Source: Thiofilum sp039797965 (GTDB lineage Bacteria; Pseudomonadota; Gammaproteobacteria; Thiotrichales; Thiotrichaceae). From it: DNA of 64,000 nucleotides. The position numbers were made by a program, and so were the translations under genes. Of the stretch, positions 17,797 to 26,796 are shown one piece after another (within the stretch, counting starts at the first letter, position 1; each line of letters starts with the position of its first letter). The DNA is taken from the NCBI GenBank assembly GCA_039797965.1, contig JBDKGX010000002.1, positions 47,326 through 111,325 of the forward strand. The letters are read 5' to 3'. The notes under the pieces are model-generated. The model worked only from the letters and a program-made list of their open reading frames with translations. It ran no database searches and was not told the origin of the DNA.

Positions 17797-18312
17797 TTAT
17801 ATCCTGTACTTTGCCGCGACATCAATTGGAATAATCACTTCCCCACACACATTAACCTCCTCTAAATTATTGCCCGCGCCTCCCCGATCAATCACTATAA
17901 AATCGCTTTGTTCACCCAGTACTAATTGGAAGTGATGCCAAGTGTTTTTAAATAAATTAATCCCTTGTTGCCCATTGGTAATAAACAATCGTAACTCTTC
18001 AGCCAGTACTTGATCCCCAGCAGGAGCAACCAGTACTAAAAAAGGGCGATGGTTCATGGGCAAAAAGGCTTGACTTCCTAACGGGTGCCGCTCCATTTTA
18101 AGTACTGAATGGGGTAACGGAATGGGATGGGTACGAAACACATTAACAATCGTGCGCCCCTGTTGATCATGGGTATCAGCTTGCACCAAATCGTGATAGC
18201 GCGTTGTTAGCCCTTCATTAATCGGATAATGATGAGCCTTGGCTAATTCAATGACTTGCCCAAAAGGTGCAAAGCGTTCGGCGGTTAAAGGTTCAGGGTA
18301 CAGTACTTGCAT
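17797..18312 (-). CDS. allA: ureidoglycolate lyase
   Basis: Converts ureidoglycolate to glyoxylate and urea, the last step of the allantoin route present here. About 171 residues match the AllA family (E. coli 160). Family features visible are EPLTAERFAPFGQVIE near the N-terminus, FRTHPIPLPHSVLKMERHP, GSQAFLPM and TWHHFQLVLGEQSDFIVIDR. The frame opens two codons earlier (MI); the ATG at 18312 gives the canonical start. It is divergent from puuE and alc with a 150-bp gap rich in AGTACT. Confidence 0.93.
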   Translation of the reverse strand: MQVLYPEPLTAERFAPFGQVIELAKAHHYPINEGLTTRYHDLVQADTHDQQGRTIVNVFRTHPIPLPHSVLKMERHPLGSQAFLPMNHRPFLVLVAPAGDQVLAEELRLFITNGQQGINLFKNTWHHFQLVLGEQSDFIVIDRGGAGNNLEEVNVCGEVIIPIDVAAKYRI

Positions 18313-18478
18313 AATCATTTTAAGAGTCGCTGAAAGTCTTATCTTGAGCAGTACTTTAAGTACTCGTCAATGATTATTTGTTGATTGTGAGGTCAAGATT
18401 TAGCGAGTACTCTAACTGTCACACTACAACACTAAGTACTTGAGTACATCATACCAAATTTAATTGGGAGTTCGTTTT

Positions 18479-19408
18479 ATGCAAGGCTCGACTTACCCGC
18501 GTGATCTAAAAGGCTATGGGCAGCACCCCCCTCACGCCCAATGGCCTAATAACGCCAAAATTGCGGTGCAATTTGTGCTCAATTACGAAGAGGGGGGCGA
18601 GAACTGCGTACTACATGGCGATGCTGGTTCAGAACAGTTTTTATCTGAAATAATAGGTGCAGCCTCGTTTCCAGATCGGCATTTAAGTATGGAGTCGATT
18701 TATGAATATGGCTCGCGGGTAGGCGTGTGGCGAATTTTAAAAGAGTTTGAAAAGCGCCAATTACCTTTGACCGTGTTTGGGGTGTCGATGGCTTTGGAGC
18801 GCTCCCCCGAAGTGACACAAGCCTTTGTCGAATTAGGGCATGAAATTGCTTGTCATGGTTGGCGCTGGATTCATTATCAAAGTATGGATGAAGCGACCGA
18901 GCGTGAGCATATGCATATGGGTATGGATATCATCGAACGCATGACGGGACAACGTGCCTTGGGTTGGTACACCGGACGCGACTCACCTAATACGTTGCGG
19001 TTGGTAGCAGATTACGGTGGGTTTGCGTATGGCTCGGATTATTATGGTGATGATTTACCGTTTTGGACTGAGGTCACTAAAACTAATGGTGAAATCGTTC
19101 CTCAATTAATAGTGCCGTATACCCTCGATGTAAATGACATGCGCTTTGCGACACCTCAAGGCTTTAATACCGCTGAGCATTTCTACCAGTACTTAAAAGA
19201 TTCCTTTGATGTGCTCTATGCCGAAGGCGATGACAGTCCCAAAATGATGTCGATTGGTATGCATTGCCGCTTATTGGGCAGAGCAGGGCGAATTCGTGCT
19301 TTGCAACGCTTTTTAGATTATATCGAGACATTTGATCGGGTATGGGTGTGTAAACGCATTGATATAGCTAAACATTGGCATGAGCACCATCCATTTTCAA
19401 AACAATAA
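18479..19408 (+). CDS. puuE: allantoinase of the polysaccharide-deacetylase family (PuuE)
   Basis: Hydrolyses allantoin to allantoate by a metal-free NodB-type fold unrelated to classical allantoinase. About 309 residues, with YPRDLKGYGQ.PP at the start, VQFVLNYEEGGENC near 35, YGSRVGVWRIL near 82, HGWRWIHY near 138 and GRDSPNTLRLV near 175. The open frame begins with a TTG at 18464, but GGGAG stands eight bases before the ATG at 18479, so I chose that start. Followed at 15 bp by alc, its pathway partner. Confidence 0.93.
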   Translation: MQGSTYPRDLKGYGQHPPHAQWPNNAKIAVQFVLNYEEGGENCVLHGDAGSEQFLSEIIGAASFPDRHLSMESIYEYGSRVGVWRILKEFEKRQLPLTVFGVSMALERSPEVTQAFVELGHEIACHGWRWIHYQSMDEATEREHMHMGMDIIERMTGQRALGWYTGRDSPNTLRLVADYGGFAYGSDYYGDDLPFWTEVTKTNGEIVPQLIVPYTLDVNDMRFATPQGFNTAEHFYQYLKDSFDVLYAEGDDSPKMMSIGMHCRLLGRAGRIRALQRFLDYIETFDRVWVCKRIDIAKHWHEHHPFSKQ

Positions 19409-19423
19409 TAGTGGAGTACTTTT

Positions 19424-20461
19424 ATGGCTTTACCTGCATTGGGAGCGCCTGTTGTTGCACCTGCGGCTGATTTACCAGAATGGGCTAAACGCTCAACGAA
19501 TTTAGCCAATGCTGCGATTGGGGCAAAAGGTTTATTTGCCACCGATGAGTTTTTTGCACCTCTGGAGCGTATGCTCAATCCAGAGCCTGCGGTGTTTACC
19601 CCCGGACTTTATGATGATCATGGCAAGTATATGGATGGCTGGGAAACACGGCGCAAACGTACAACAGGTTATGACTGGTCATTAGTAAAATTGGCACGTG
19701 CTGGAGTACTGGAAGGTTTTGATATTGATACTAGCCACTTTACGGGGAATTACGCCCCAGCGGTATCGATTGATGCGACCGATTGTGACAGTGAGGAGCT
19801 TGAAGTACTTAAAAAGGCACAATGGACGACGATTTTACCCTCTACCTCTTTAAAAGGTAATAGTCATAATCTGCTCAAAATTACCAGTGACTCAACATGG
19901 CGAGTACTGCGTATTAATATGTACCCTGATGGCGGCATTGCCCGATTACGAGCCTATGGTCGACCCGTGGGAGTATTTGATCGCTCTAAACCCGACACCA
20001 TTTATGATCTGATTGCTCTCGAAAACGGTGGGCGTGCGGTGGCATGGAATGATGCTCATTATGGCGAACCTGCGAATTTAATTATGCCTAATCGCGGCAT
20101 TAATATGGGTGATGGTTGGGAAACGCGGCGGCGACGCGAGCCGGGGAATGACTGGTGTATTTTACAACTGGGTGCAACGGGGATTGTGCAGTCAGTTGAG
20201 ATTGACACTGCGCACTTTAAAGGGAATTTTCCGGATCGATTTTCGATTCAAGCCGCGTGTATGGAAGGGGGCACCGATCAATCTGTCATTACTCAAAGCA
20301 TGTTTTGGGAGTACTTAATTCCAGAGCAAAAACTCAGTATGGATGCGATTCATCGCTTTAACGAGTCAGTACTTAATATTGGCGCTATTACTCATATTCG
20401 CCTAAATATTATTCCGGACGGTGGGGTGTCGCGGTTACGCTTATGGGGTACCGTTGTTTAA
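19424..20461 (+). CDS. alc: allantoicase
   Basis: Hydrolyses allantoate to ureidoglycolate and urea. The 345 residues contain two tandem jelly-roll repeats typical of the family: DGWETRRKR.TGYDWSLVKL near 65 and DGWETRRRREPGNDWCILQL near 230, each followed by a DT.HF.GN segment and an LR.N..PDGG.(A/S)RLR segment. Co-transcribed with puuE (15-bp gap). With allA it makes a complete allantoin-to-glyoxylate set. Confidence 0.95.
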   Translation: MALPALGAPVVAPAADLPEWAKRSTNLANAAIGAKGLFATDEFFAPLERMLNPEPAVFTPGLYDDHGKYMDGWETRRKRTTGYDWSLVKLARAGVLEGFDIDTSHFTGNYAPAVSIDATDCDSEELEVLKKAQWTTILPSTSLKGNSHNLLKITSDSTWRVLRINMYPDGGIARLRAYGRPVGVFDRSKPDTIYDLIALENGGRAVAWNDAHYGEPANLIMPNRGINMGDGWETRRRREPGNDWCILQLGATGIVQSVEIDTAHFKGNFPDRFSIQAACMEGGTDQSVITQSMFWEYLIPEQKLSMDAIHRFNESVLNIGAITHIRLNIIPDGGVSRLRLWGTVV

Positions 20462-20483
20462 AGCCATTGCTTAACTTATAAAA

Positions 20484-20509
20484 GAGCTGGAAAAAATACT
20501 TTCCAGCTC
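20484..20509. terminator. bidirectional terminator between alc and the EF-hand gene
   Basis: GAGCTGGAAA pairs perfectly with TTTCCAGCTC around a six-base loop between two convergent genes. Confidence 0.75.
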
Positions 20510-20531
20510 AACGTTTCAGACGAAAATGAAA

Positions 20532-21146
20532 TTAATGTTTGGGAGTATGAGTGGGCATAACAGCCAAACTGGGTTTTGTCAGTCTAGTAGAGGGTAATAA
20601 TGTTTTGACAAAACCTTTAGGTAATACAGTAAACTCGGCTAAAGAAATTTTTTGATCACTGTCAGTATCTAAAGCCGCAAATTGCCATACATAGCTCATT
20701 GCAGCACCCCCCACTGGCTGTAATGAACCTAATTCAGCTAAGTTCAAACCGCCATCACCATCAATATCTAAAATCTTAAAGACAGTACCTACTTGTGCGA
20801 CGGCTTGGCTAGGAAGCTTAGCGGTCAATTCAGTTTGGCTGATCGTGCCGCTGGAGTCTGTATCTAATAAAGCAAACATGGCTTTTTGGCGTTCAGTTAC
20901 TTTTGCTTCTTTAGCGGCTTTAAACTCTGTCCAATTAACGTAGCCACTCGCATCCGTGTCAATTGTTTTAAATTGAGTAGTACGAACGGTAGTAAATTCA
21001 GTAGTGGATAAAGTACCATCTTTATTAGCATCACCTTTTACTAATAACTGTAATTGTTCACTATTTTGTTCTAGGTTGGCTACATCATCCGCCATTACAG
21101 GCGCAGCCAAAAACATAGCTAAGACACTAGCAGAAATAAATTTCAT
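20532..21146 (-). CDS. exported EF-hand calcium-binding protein
   Basis: A 204-residue protein with a signal peptide (cleavage after about residue 19, PVMA-DD). Five EF-hand loops follow each other: DANKDGTLSTTE, DTDASGYVNWTE, DTDSSGTISQTE, DIDGDGGLNLAE and DTDSDQKISLAE, each with Asp at 1, 3 and 5 and Glu at 12. The odd count means one hand is unpaired unless the protein dimerises. Predicted periplasmic or secreted; it may buffer calcium or respond to it. Function unknown. A long leader of unknown content lies upstream. Confidence 0.85.
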   Translation of the reverse strand: MKFISASVLAMFLAAPVMADDVANLEQNSEQLQLLVKGDANKDGTLSTTEFTTVRTTQFKTIDTDASGYVNWTEFKAAKEAKVTERQKAMFALLDTDSSGTISQTELTAKLPSQAVAQVGTVFKILDIDGDGGLNLAELGSLQPVGGAAMSYVWQFAALDTDSDQKISLAEFTVLPKGFVKTLLPSTRLTKPSLAVMPTHTPKH

Positions 21147-21511
21147 GAGATAGACACTCGTATTATTTTAATATTCAATTAGTTAAGTGAGAGTTTTATA
21201 GCGCTATGTGATGGGTTATAACTATAAACCTTGCTTATGGCTGAATCAATTACCTCAAATACCACTAATTCAAAATAGTAAGTTTTTAAGACGAGTGGTC
21301 ATTACACTGGTAGGCTAGTTTTTCCGAATAAAAAACTCAGGCTTATAAAACTTTTTCGGGTTTAGGTATTCTAAAACAGTGCATCTTAAGACTCTCTCTA
21401 TGTTTGGCGTAATGTTTTTACTGAGCATTACGCCAACTTTTCTACCCCAACATTGCACCTCTGAACGCAATCTAGCACTATGTTTGCTTTGGTTTAACGA
21501 GTACTGGGCTT
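21147..21511. other. 365-bp divergent gap, EF-hand gene to EamA gene
   Basis: Contains promoters for both flanking genes by position, an isolated 11-base-pair hairpin at 21404-21436 and one AGTACT just before the EamA start. No further gene recognised. Confidence 0.5.
21404..21436 (+). terminator. terminator-like hairpin in the EamA leader
   Basis: TTGGCGTAATG pairs perfectly with CATTACGCCAA around an 11-base loop, followed on the plus strand by CTTTTCT. It stands about 75 bp before the EamA start, so it could be a leader terminator (attenuation) or end an unseen short RNA. No ligand-binding fold was recognised upstream. Confidence 0.45.
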
Positions 21512-22420
21512 ATGGCACTCTCCGTTTTAGATCGGGTTTCTCCTTACTTATTGTTAGTGTTGACTACGTTATTCTGGGCAGGCAACTTTAATTTAGCACG
21601 AGCGGTGAGTACGCAAATCCCCCCCATGGGATTATCTTATTGGCGTTGGACGGTAGCGGCTCTTATTCTAATCCCTTTAATTTGGCGACATTTAGCGAGT
21701 ACTGGGTCTGTATTCAAACAACATTGGAAATTAGTATTGAGTCTGTCCCTATTAGGGATTACAGGGTTTAATAGTCTAGTGTATTTGGGGTTACAAACGA
21801 CTACGGCGGTTAATGGCGTACTGATGCAATCAGTTTGCCCCATTTTTATTATTATGTTGGCAGCAGGTCTACTGGGTGAAAAAGCTACGGGTTTACAATG
21901 GCTAGGGATAGGGGTATCACTGGCTGGGGTAGTGATTATTTTAATAAAAGGCGATATTAAAGTACTCCAAACCTTATCATTTACTCAGGGAGATTTAATT
22001 GTATTACTAGCGGTATTAAGTTGGGCGCTTTACACCGTGCTGTTGCGTAAATTACCGATTACTTTAAAAGGATTGCCGATTTTAGGTTACACCATCGTCA
22101 TTGGTAGTATTATGATCCTGCCTTTATATAGTTATGAAACACTCGTTAAGGCTCATCCTATGCCACTTTCTTGGTTAAGTGTTAGTAGTGTAGCTTATGT
22201 AGCCATTTTTCCCTCTCTATTAGCCTACTGGTTTTGGAATCACGCTACGAGCCAGTTAGGAGCGAGTCGTACAGGGCAGTTTACCCATTTAATTCCCGTG
22301 TTTGGTTTAACGATTGCGACTTTATTATTAGGTGAGCAATTACACGGTTATCATTGGTTGGGAGGCGTTTTAGTAGCATCAGGTTTAGTACTATCTAATT
22401 GGAAGCCTAATAATGCCTAA
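21512..22420 (+). CDS. EamA/DMT-family inner-membrane transporter
   Basis: A 302-residue integral membrane protein with ten predicted helices in two EamA repeats. Repeat one opens LLVLTTLFWAGNFNLARAVS with the family Trp-x-Gly-Asn, and repeat two opens GDLIVLLAVLSWALYTVLLRK. The end ends in a short cytoplasmic NWKPNNA. Such proteins export amino acids or small metabolites; the substrate cannot be read from the sequence. Monocistronic, ending in a shared AGTACT hairpin. Confidence 0.85.
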   Translation: MALSVLDRVSPYLLLVLTTLFWAGNFNLARAVSTQIPPMGLSYWRWTVAALILIPLIWRHLASTGSVFKQHWKLVLSLSLLGITGFNSLVYLGLQTTTAVNGVLMQSVCPIFIIMLAAGLLGEKATGLQWLGIGVSLAGVVIILIKGDIKVLQTLSFTQGDLIVLLAVLSWALYTVLLRKLPITLKGLPILGYTIVIGSIMILPLYSYETLVKAHPMPLSWLSVSSVAYVAIFPSLLAYWFWNHATSQLGASRTGQFTHLIPVFGLTIATLLLGEQLHGYHWLGGVLVASGLVLSNWKPNNA

Positions 22421-22426
22421 TAGATT

Positions 22427-22458
22427 TGAGTACTTTATAATTTAATACAAAGTACTCA
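22427..22458. terminator. convergent terminator built from paired AGTACT sites
   Basis: Arms TGAGTACTTT and AAAGTACTCA are exact complements around a 12-base AT-rich loop, in the gap between convergent EamA and methyltransferase genes. The same ten-base arms recur at 37333-37363. Confidence 0.65.
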
Positions 22459-22475
22459 GGATCAATCCATTTAGA

Positions 22476-23972
22476 TTAAATCGCGCCACCTTGTTTTAAT
22501 ATAGGTAGTACATCGCTACACCATTTAGTCGCTAGATTTTTTAAGTGATTATGCATGGCTATACCGCGCAAGGTTTCGCCTTTGTGATTAATCGTCATTT
22601 GATTTTTTTCCAAATCTTGGAAAACAGCTTGAGCCAGTTTAGTCGCCTCTTGGGTTTTTAATTGTAAGGCAAAGCCATAAAACTGAGCGTCAAAGGGTTT
22701 TAAGCGCAAGCTGCCTCTTGCTAAAGGTAATGCTATTAATAGTTGCTCACGTTTAATAAGTACTTGATTTAGTTTCTGAGCTTGTGCAGTTTGAGTAGTC
22801 GGGTAGCAAGGTGCAATCATATTCGCTTGATATAACTGCAAAAGAGCACTAACACTATCGCGTCGATTTTTATCACTAATCAAGGTTTGGAATGAGCACA
22901 CGCCACTGGATAAATGATCTAATAAGCTGCGATATAAGTCAGTAGCTAACGCAGGTTTAAATTTAAAAGCAGTTTCTTCAAAGGTAGCCGGTTTAGTCAG
23001 CATCCAATGGCTGTTATTAAACCAACGTAACTGATCATTAGGTTTAAGCTTGTTAATAAATCCTCGTGTGAAAATATCACGACGAAATACAGTATTTTTG
23101 ACAATATCCAAATAAAGCTCACGAGTATCTTTATCATGAATCTGCTCTAATAGCTGATCAACTGTATTAGAAAGCTGAGTTCGGCTTAATGCATCGGTAG
23201 GTGATGCACCTCCAATAAACTCTAATTTAGCTTGACGTAACCAGCCTGCCACTTCGGTAAAGTAAAAAGCGCGCCACCCTTCATGTAAGTACTCATGTAC
23301 TAAATAATGCCGATCTTTTGCAATTAAACCATCCATACGTTTTTGAATAGCCGTTTCATTACCGGTAAAAAACTTGGGTTTTACGGCTTGTAATTGTTGA
23401 ATTAATTTAACCGACTGATCAAATCGTTCTAAGCTGGAGCCACTAAATTGCTTACTCGTGTTATACAGTAATTTTTGAATGGGTTCTGCGATTGACCAAC
23501 CGGGTTTGGCATTATAGCTGTTATAAACAATACCGCCTGATTTTAAATGGCGCTCGCAAATATCAACAATGTGTTGGCGATTTTCATCGGATACCCATGT
23601 AAAAATACCATGCAGTGAAATAAAGTCACATTGAGGTAAAGTACTCGGATCATTAGCTAATTGAGCAAAGCTTTTTTCTAAAAAGGTGACATTAGTAATA
23701 CCTGCCTCAGAGGCTAGGCTAGTGGCTTGAGCAATATGAGTAGGGTTAAAGTCTACTGCAATAAACTGTGCATGAGGATAGTTAGCCGCCATAATTAAGC
23801 TGGTCATACCATAGCCACAGCCTAATTCTAAATAGGTAAATGGTTTTTCTAAATCCAGTGTTTGAAGACCGTGGGTCGCCGCACAGAGGGCTAAAAAGTT
23901 AGGTTCTTGTTCACGGTAGTAGCCAGTGGTGTATTCAATATCAGACTCATAGCCTTCCATCCACGTTTGCAT
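22476..23972 (-). CDS. SAM-dependent methyltransferase with regulatory domain
   Basis: A 498-residue class I methyltransferase. The N-terminal half holds motif I ELGCGYGMTSLIMAA near residue 50, AVDFNPTHIAQA near 74 and the motif IV-like CDFISLHGIFTWVS near 113. The middle (about 220-300) matches the methyltransferase regulatory domain family (PF10119 type), and the C-terminal 200 residues form a separate helical and winged region. Proteins of this architecture occur as single genes with unknown substrates. Flanks give no clue. Enzyme class is firm, substrate unknown. Confidence 0.8.
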   Translation of the reverse strand: MQTWMEGYESDIEYTTGYYREQEPNFLALCAATHGLQTLDLEKPFTYLELGCGYGMTSLIMAANYPHAQFIAVDFNPTHIAQATSLASEAGITNVTFLEKSFAQLANDPSTLPQCDFISLHGIFTWVSDENRQHIVDICERHLKSGGIVYNSYNAKPGWSIAEPIQKLLYNTSKQFSGSSLERFDQSVKLIQQLQAVKPKFFTGNETAIQKRMDGLIAKDRHYLVHEYLHEGWRAFYFTEVAGWLRQAKLEFIGGASPTDALSRTQLSNTVDQLLEQIHDKDTRELYLDIVKNTVFRRDIFTRGFINKLKPNDQLRWFNNSHWMLTKPATFEETAFKFKPALATDLYRSLLDHLSSGVCSFQTLISDKNRRDSVSALLQLYQANMIAPCYPTTQTAQAQKLNQVLIKREQLLIALPLARGSLRLKPFDAQFYGFALQLKTQEATKLAQAVFQDLEKNQMTINHKGETLRGIAMHNHLKNLATKWCSDVLPILKQGGAI

Positions 23973-24131
23973 TGCTGTTGCCCCTTATAAATCAGCTTAG
24001 CTTGAAACAGTACCTAGTGCCGTTGTTATTAGTCATGGGTAGGCACCGCATAAATTGTTATAAGCCTTAATAGTAGCTGACAAAGCTCAATTTATCATCA
24101 TTTATCTATTCACGAGAGCTAGCGTTTTGAA

Positions 24132-25538
24132 TCAAAACTTATCTAATTGCTTTTTAATGATTTCAGCCTGTTTGATGTCAGCTAGACGTTGAGTCAGTAC
24201 TGGGCGTGTAGCGGGCGCTGGGTTCGAGCGTAAACCTTGCTCCAAGCTCATCTTAGCCTGTGCATAGTTGCCCAAGCGCAATGCCCGTTCGGCACTAGCT
24301 AATAAAGCTTCACTGGAATAGCCGAGTTGCTTAGCTAATTGTTGTTTGTAATCTAATAGCTCTAAACTGGTGGTTTCTGCTAAACGGGCGCTATTGATCA
24401 ATTGCCATGCTCTAGTACTTTGATTTTGAGCTACTAAAGCTTGGGCGACTGGGATTAATAATGGCGAAGTACTACCTCCTCGAATGTATCCCATAAAACG
24501 TTTGGTAGTTTCAGCGTAGCGTTGATTCGCATTCAGTACTTGCGCTTGAGTCACTTGGGTTTGAGGTAGATTAGGGAGCTTTTGACTATAGGTGAGTGCT
24601 TGCGGGGCTTGGTTATAACGTAGTGCTGTTAACGTTTGATAATAGCTTTTTAAGAGAGGGTCAATGCCCGAATGATCCTGTTGTATGAGCTGCCCTACCT
24701 TAGTTTGTATTAGCTTAAAACCATTGTTGTTAGTGCTGGGGCGACGTTTCATGGAGCCTATACTACTGCGTATATCGCCTAATCGTTCAATACCTAAAGG
24801 ATGAGTACTTAAGTACTTAGTAATATCACCATATAAACTGGATTGACCTCGATCCAGTTGCTCTAAAAAGTCAGCCATCGCATTAGGGTCATAGCCGGCA
24901 CCTGTTAAGATGCGTAAACCGATCCGATCTGCTTCAGTTTCGTGAGCACGGCTGTAGCTCAATTGTTTGTGCATATTCGTAGCAATCGTCCCAGCAATAA
25001 TCGCTTGAGCGGCATCAGAGCTTTTACTCGCTGCGGCAGCACCAGCAAGCAAGCCAATGCCTGTCACCCACGGATTAGCTTTGGCTGAGTAGAGTTGTCT
25101 GGCGATATGGCGTTGTGTCACATGAGCGATTTCGTGAGCTAATACGGCAGCTAATTCATTTTCATCTTTTACCCGCATAATCAACCCTGCATGCACAACA
25201 ATGACACCCCCCGGCATAGCGTAGGCATTCACGCTGGTATCTTGACTAATCCCAAAGTAAAACGAGCTAAAGCGTCCAGAGGCGTGTTGTACCAGTTTTT
25301 GCCCGAATTGGTTAATCCATTCAACCAGTTCGGGGTCTTCGATGAAACGTTCACTTTGGCGCAATTCACGATAGAGTTGTCGACCAAAATCTATCTCTTG
25401 TTTAGTACTTAAAGAGGTATTGGCGGGACTACCTAGCTCTGGCAAGCTGTTAATATTAGGTAAGGTTAGCGGTGTATCAGCCCAGAGTGAATTAATACTT
25501 AGTACTGTGCTAATTAAGGCGATTAAAGCAACTTTCAC
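24132..25538 (-). CDS. bepA: periplasmic M48 metalloprotease with TPR tail, BepA-like
   Basis: Outer-membrane quality-control protease and chaperone of the BepA/YfgC type. The 468 residues start with a signal peptide ending near SLWA-DT. The zinc motif HEIAH is at 135-139 with a third ligand in HETEADRIG near 200. The C-terminal 200 residues are helical TPR-like repeats, the part that in BepA contacts the BAM and LPS assembly machinery. Length is close to that of E. coli BepA (487). Divergent from the rhodanese gene. Confidence 0.85.
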   Translation of the reverse strand: MKVALIALISTVLSINSLWADTPLTLPNINSLPELGSPANTSLSTKQEIDFGRQLYRELRQSERFIEDPELVEWINQFGQKLVQHASGRFSSFYFGISQDTSVNAYAMPGGVIVVHAGLIMRVKDENELAAVLAHEIAHVTQRHIARQLYSAKANPWVTGIGLLAGAAAASKSSDAAQAIIAGTIATNMHKQLSYSRAHETEADRIGLRILTGAGYDPNAMADFLEQLDRGQSSLYGDITKYLSTHPLGIERLGDIRSSIGSMKRRPSTNNNGFKLIQTKVGQLIQQDHSGIDPLLKSYYQTLTALRYNQAPQALTYSQKLPNLPQTQVTQAQVLNANQRYAETTKRFMGYIRGGSTSPLLIPVAQALVAQNQSTRAWQLINSARLAETTSLELLDYKQQLAKQLGYSSEALLASAERALRLGNYAQAKMSLEQGLRSNPAPATRPVLTQRLADIKQAEIIKKQLDKF

Positions 25539-25686
25539 GATTCACCATCCATTGTATTAGCGTTTAAGTGTAAAACATAGAGCACTAATTACCAGTTAAG
25601 TTGCCTAGCCTGAAGGGGATTGCTTGACAGTGCAAAGGCTTTTTTAGAATATTAGCGGTTATTAATATTTAACTGAGATAAGTACT

Positions 25687-26025
25687 ATGTTTGGTATCAA
25701 AGAGATTGATGCTGCCACATTGCAAGAAAAGCTAGCGAAGGGTGAGAAACTGCGTTTGATTGATGTGCGTTCAGAAGGTGAGTTTGCTCAGGGTATTATT
25801 CCAGGCGCTGAATTTATGCCACTCCATACTGTGCCATTAAAGTTAGATGAGTTAAAAGCTAGTGCGGATCCGATTGTGTTTTATTGTCGTAGTGGCAATC
25901 GTTCGGGTCAAGCCTGCTTTTTCTTAAAGCAAAATACTGGGGTAGAAGCACTCAATCTCAGTGGGGGCATTATTGCTTGGTATCACTCTGGTAATCAGAT
26001 TGTAGCACCGACTAAAGCCGCTTAA
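25687..26025 (+). CDS. single-domain rhodanese
   Basis: Sulfurtransferase of 112 residues. LIDVRSEGEFAQGIIPGA near residue 25 and the active-site loop YCRSGNRSGQA with catalytic Cys67 are intact. No signal peptide, so cytoplasmic. It is followed 67 bp on by a DsrE-type gene. Rhodanese, DsrE2 and TusA form a sulfur-relay cassette in many sulfur oxidisers; TusA is not seen nearby. That link is inference from the pair. Confidence 0.9.
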   Translation: MFGIKEIDAATLQEKLAKGEKLRLIDVRSEGEFAQGIIPGAEFMPLHTVPLKLDELKASADPIVFYCRSGNRSGQACFFLKQNTGVEALNLSGGIIAWYHSGNQIVAPTKAA

Positions 26026-26092
26026 TTAAAGTACTCCCTCATTAATATCGATAGTATTTTTAGACCCTTGTTCAGGATTTAAGGTAAAGAGC

Positions 26093-26557
26093 ATGTCAAA
26101 GAAGTTAGCCATTATTGCTACAAAAGGTTCATTAGATTGGGCTTATCCACCCTTCATTTTAGCGTCAACAGCGGCAGCATTAGGCTATGACGTGCAAATT
26201 TTCTTTACCTTTTATGGGTTGCAATTACTGAAAAAGAAATTAAATCTGCAAGTGACTTCTTTAGGTAATCCGGGGATGCCCATGCCTATTCCTATGCCCG
26301 TCATGCTTCAGACCCTACCGGGTATGCAAGCGATGATGACGACTATGATGAAAAAGAAAATGAAGGATAAAGGCGTGGTTGAACTGGGTGAGTTACGTGA
26401 GTTATGCCAAGAAGCTGAGGTAAAATTCATTGCTTGCCAAATGACGGTAGACCTGTTTGATATGGAGCACAGCGAGTTTATCGAAGGTGTTGAGTATGCG
26501 GGTGCCGCCGCATTCTTTGAGTTTGCGGGTGAAGCTGATATTTGTATGTATATCTAA
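26093..26557 (+). CDS. dsrE2: DsrE2-type sulfur-carrier protein
   Basis: A 154-residue DsrE/DsrF-like protein. It begins LAIIATKGSLDWAYPPFILA, has a hydrophobic FFTFYGLQLL segment near 42, a methionine-rich stretch (about 66-95, PMPIPMPVM then MMTTMMKKKMK), and a conserved cysteine in KFIACQMTVDLF near 121. These are traits of the DsrE2 (membrane-associated peroxiredoxin-like) group found beside rhodanese and TusA in sulfur oxidisers. Proposed role is trafficking of protein-bound persulfide in the cytoplasm. A terminator follows. Confidence 0.85.
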   Translation: MSKKLAIIATKGSLDWAYPPFILASTAAALGYDVQIFFTFYGLQLLKKKLNLQVTSLGNPGMPMPIPMPVMLQTLPGMQAMMTTMMKKKMKDKGVVELGELRELCQEAEVKFIACQMTVDLFDMEHSEFIEGVEYAGAAAFFEFAGEADICMYI

Positions 26558-26596
26558 GTACTCAGCACAGTACTTATTGCTTGACGAGATTAAACT

Positions 26597-26632
26597 AAAA
26601 GCCGATTGGAAACAGTCGGCTTTTGTTTTTTT
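26597..26632 (+). terminator. intrinsic terminator after dsrE2
   Basis: AAAAGCCGA pairs with TCGGCTTTT, followed by G and seven T. A textbook intrinsic terminator 40 bp past the dsrE2 stop. Confidence 0.9.
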
Positions 26633-26796
26633 AAAACCAAAAGCGCATTTTTTTGAGTGGATTTGGCTATTATTGCGTATTTTAGTCACTATAGCCTGCG
26701 CAGTCAGTAGGTAATAATGGGGTTTAAAACTTAAATCCTAGGCACTTTAGTTTAGATGGTTATCTTGGGATGATTTTTAATGATTAGGAGTACTTT

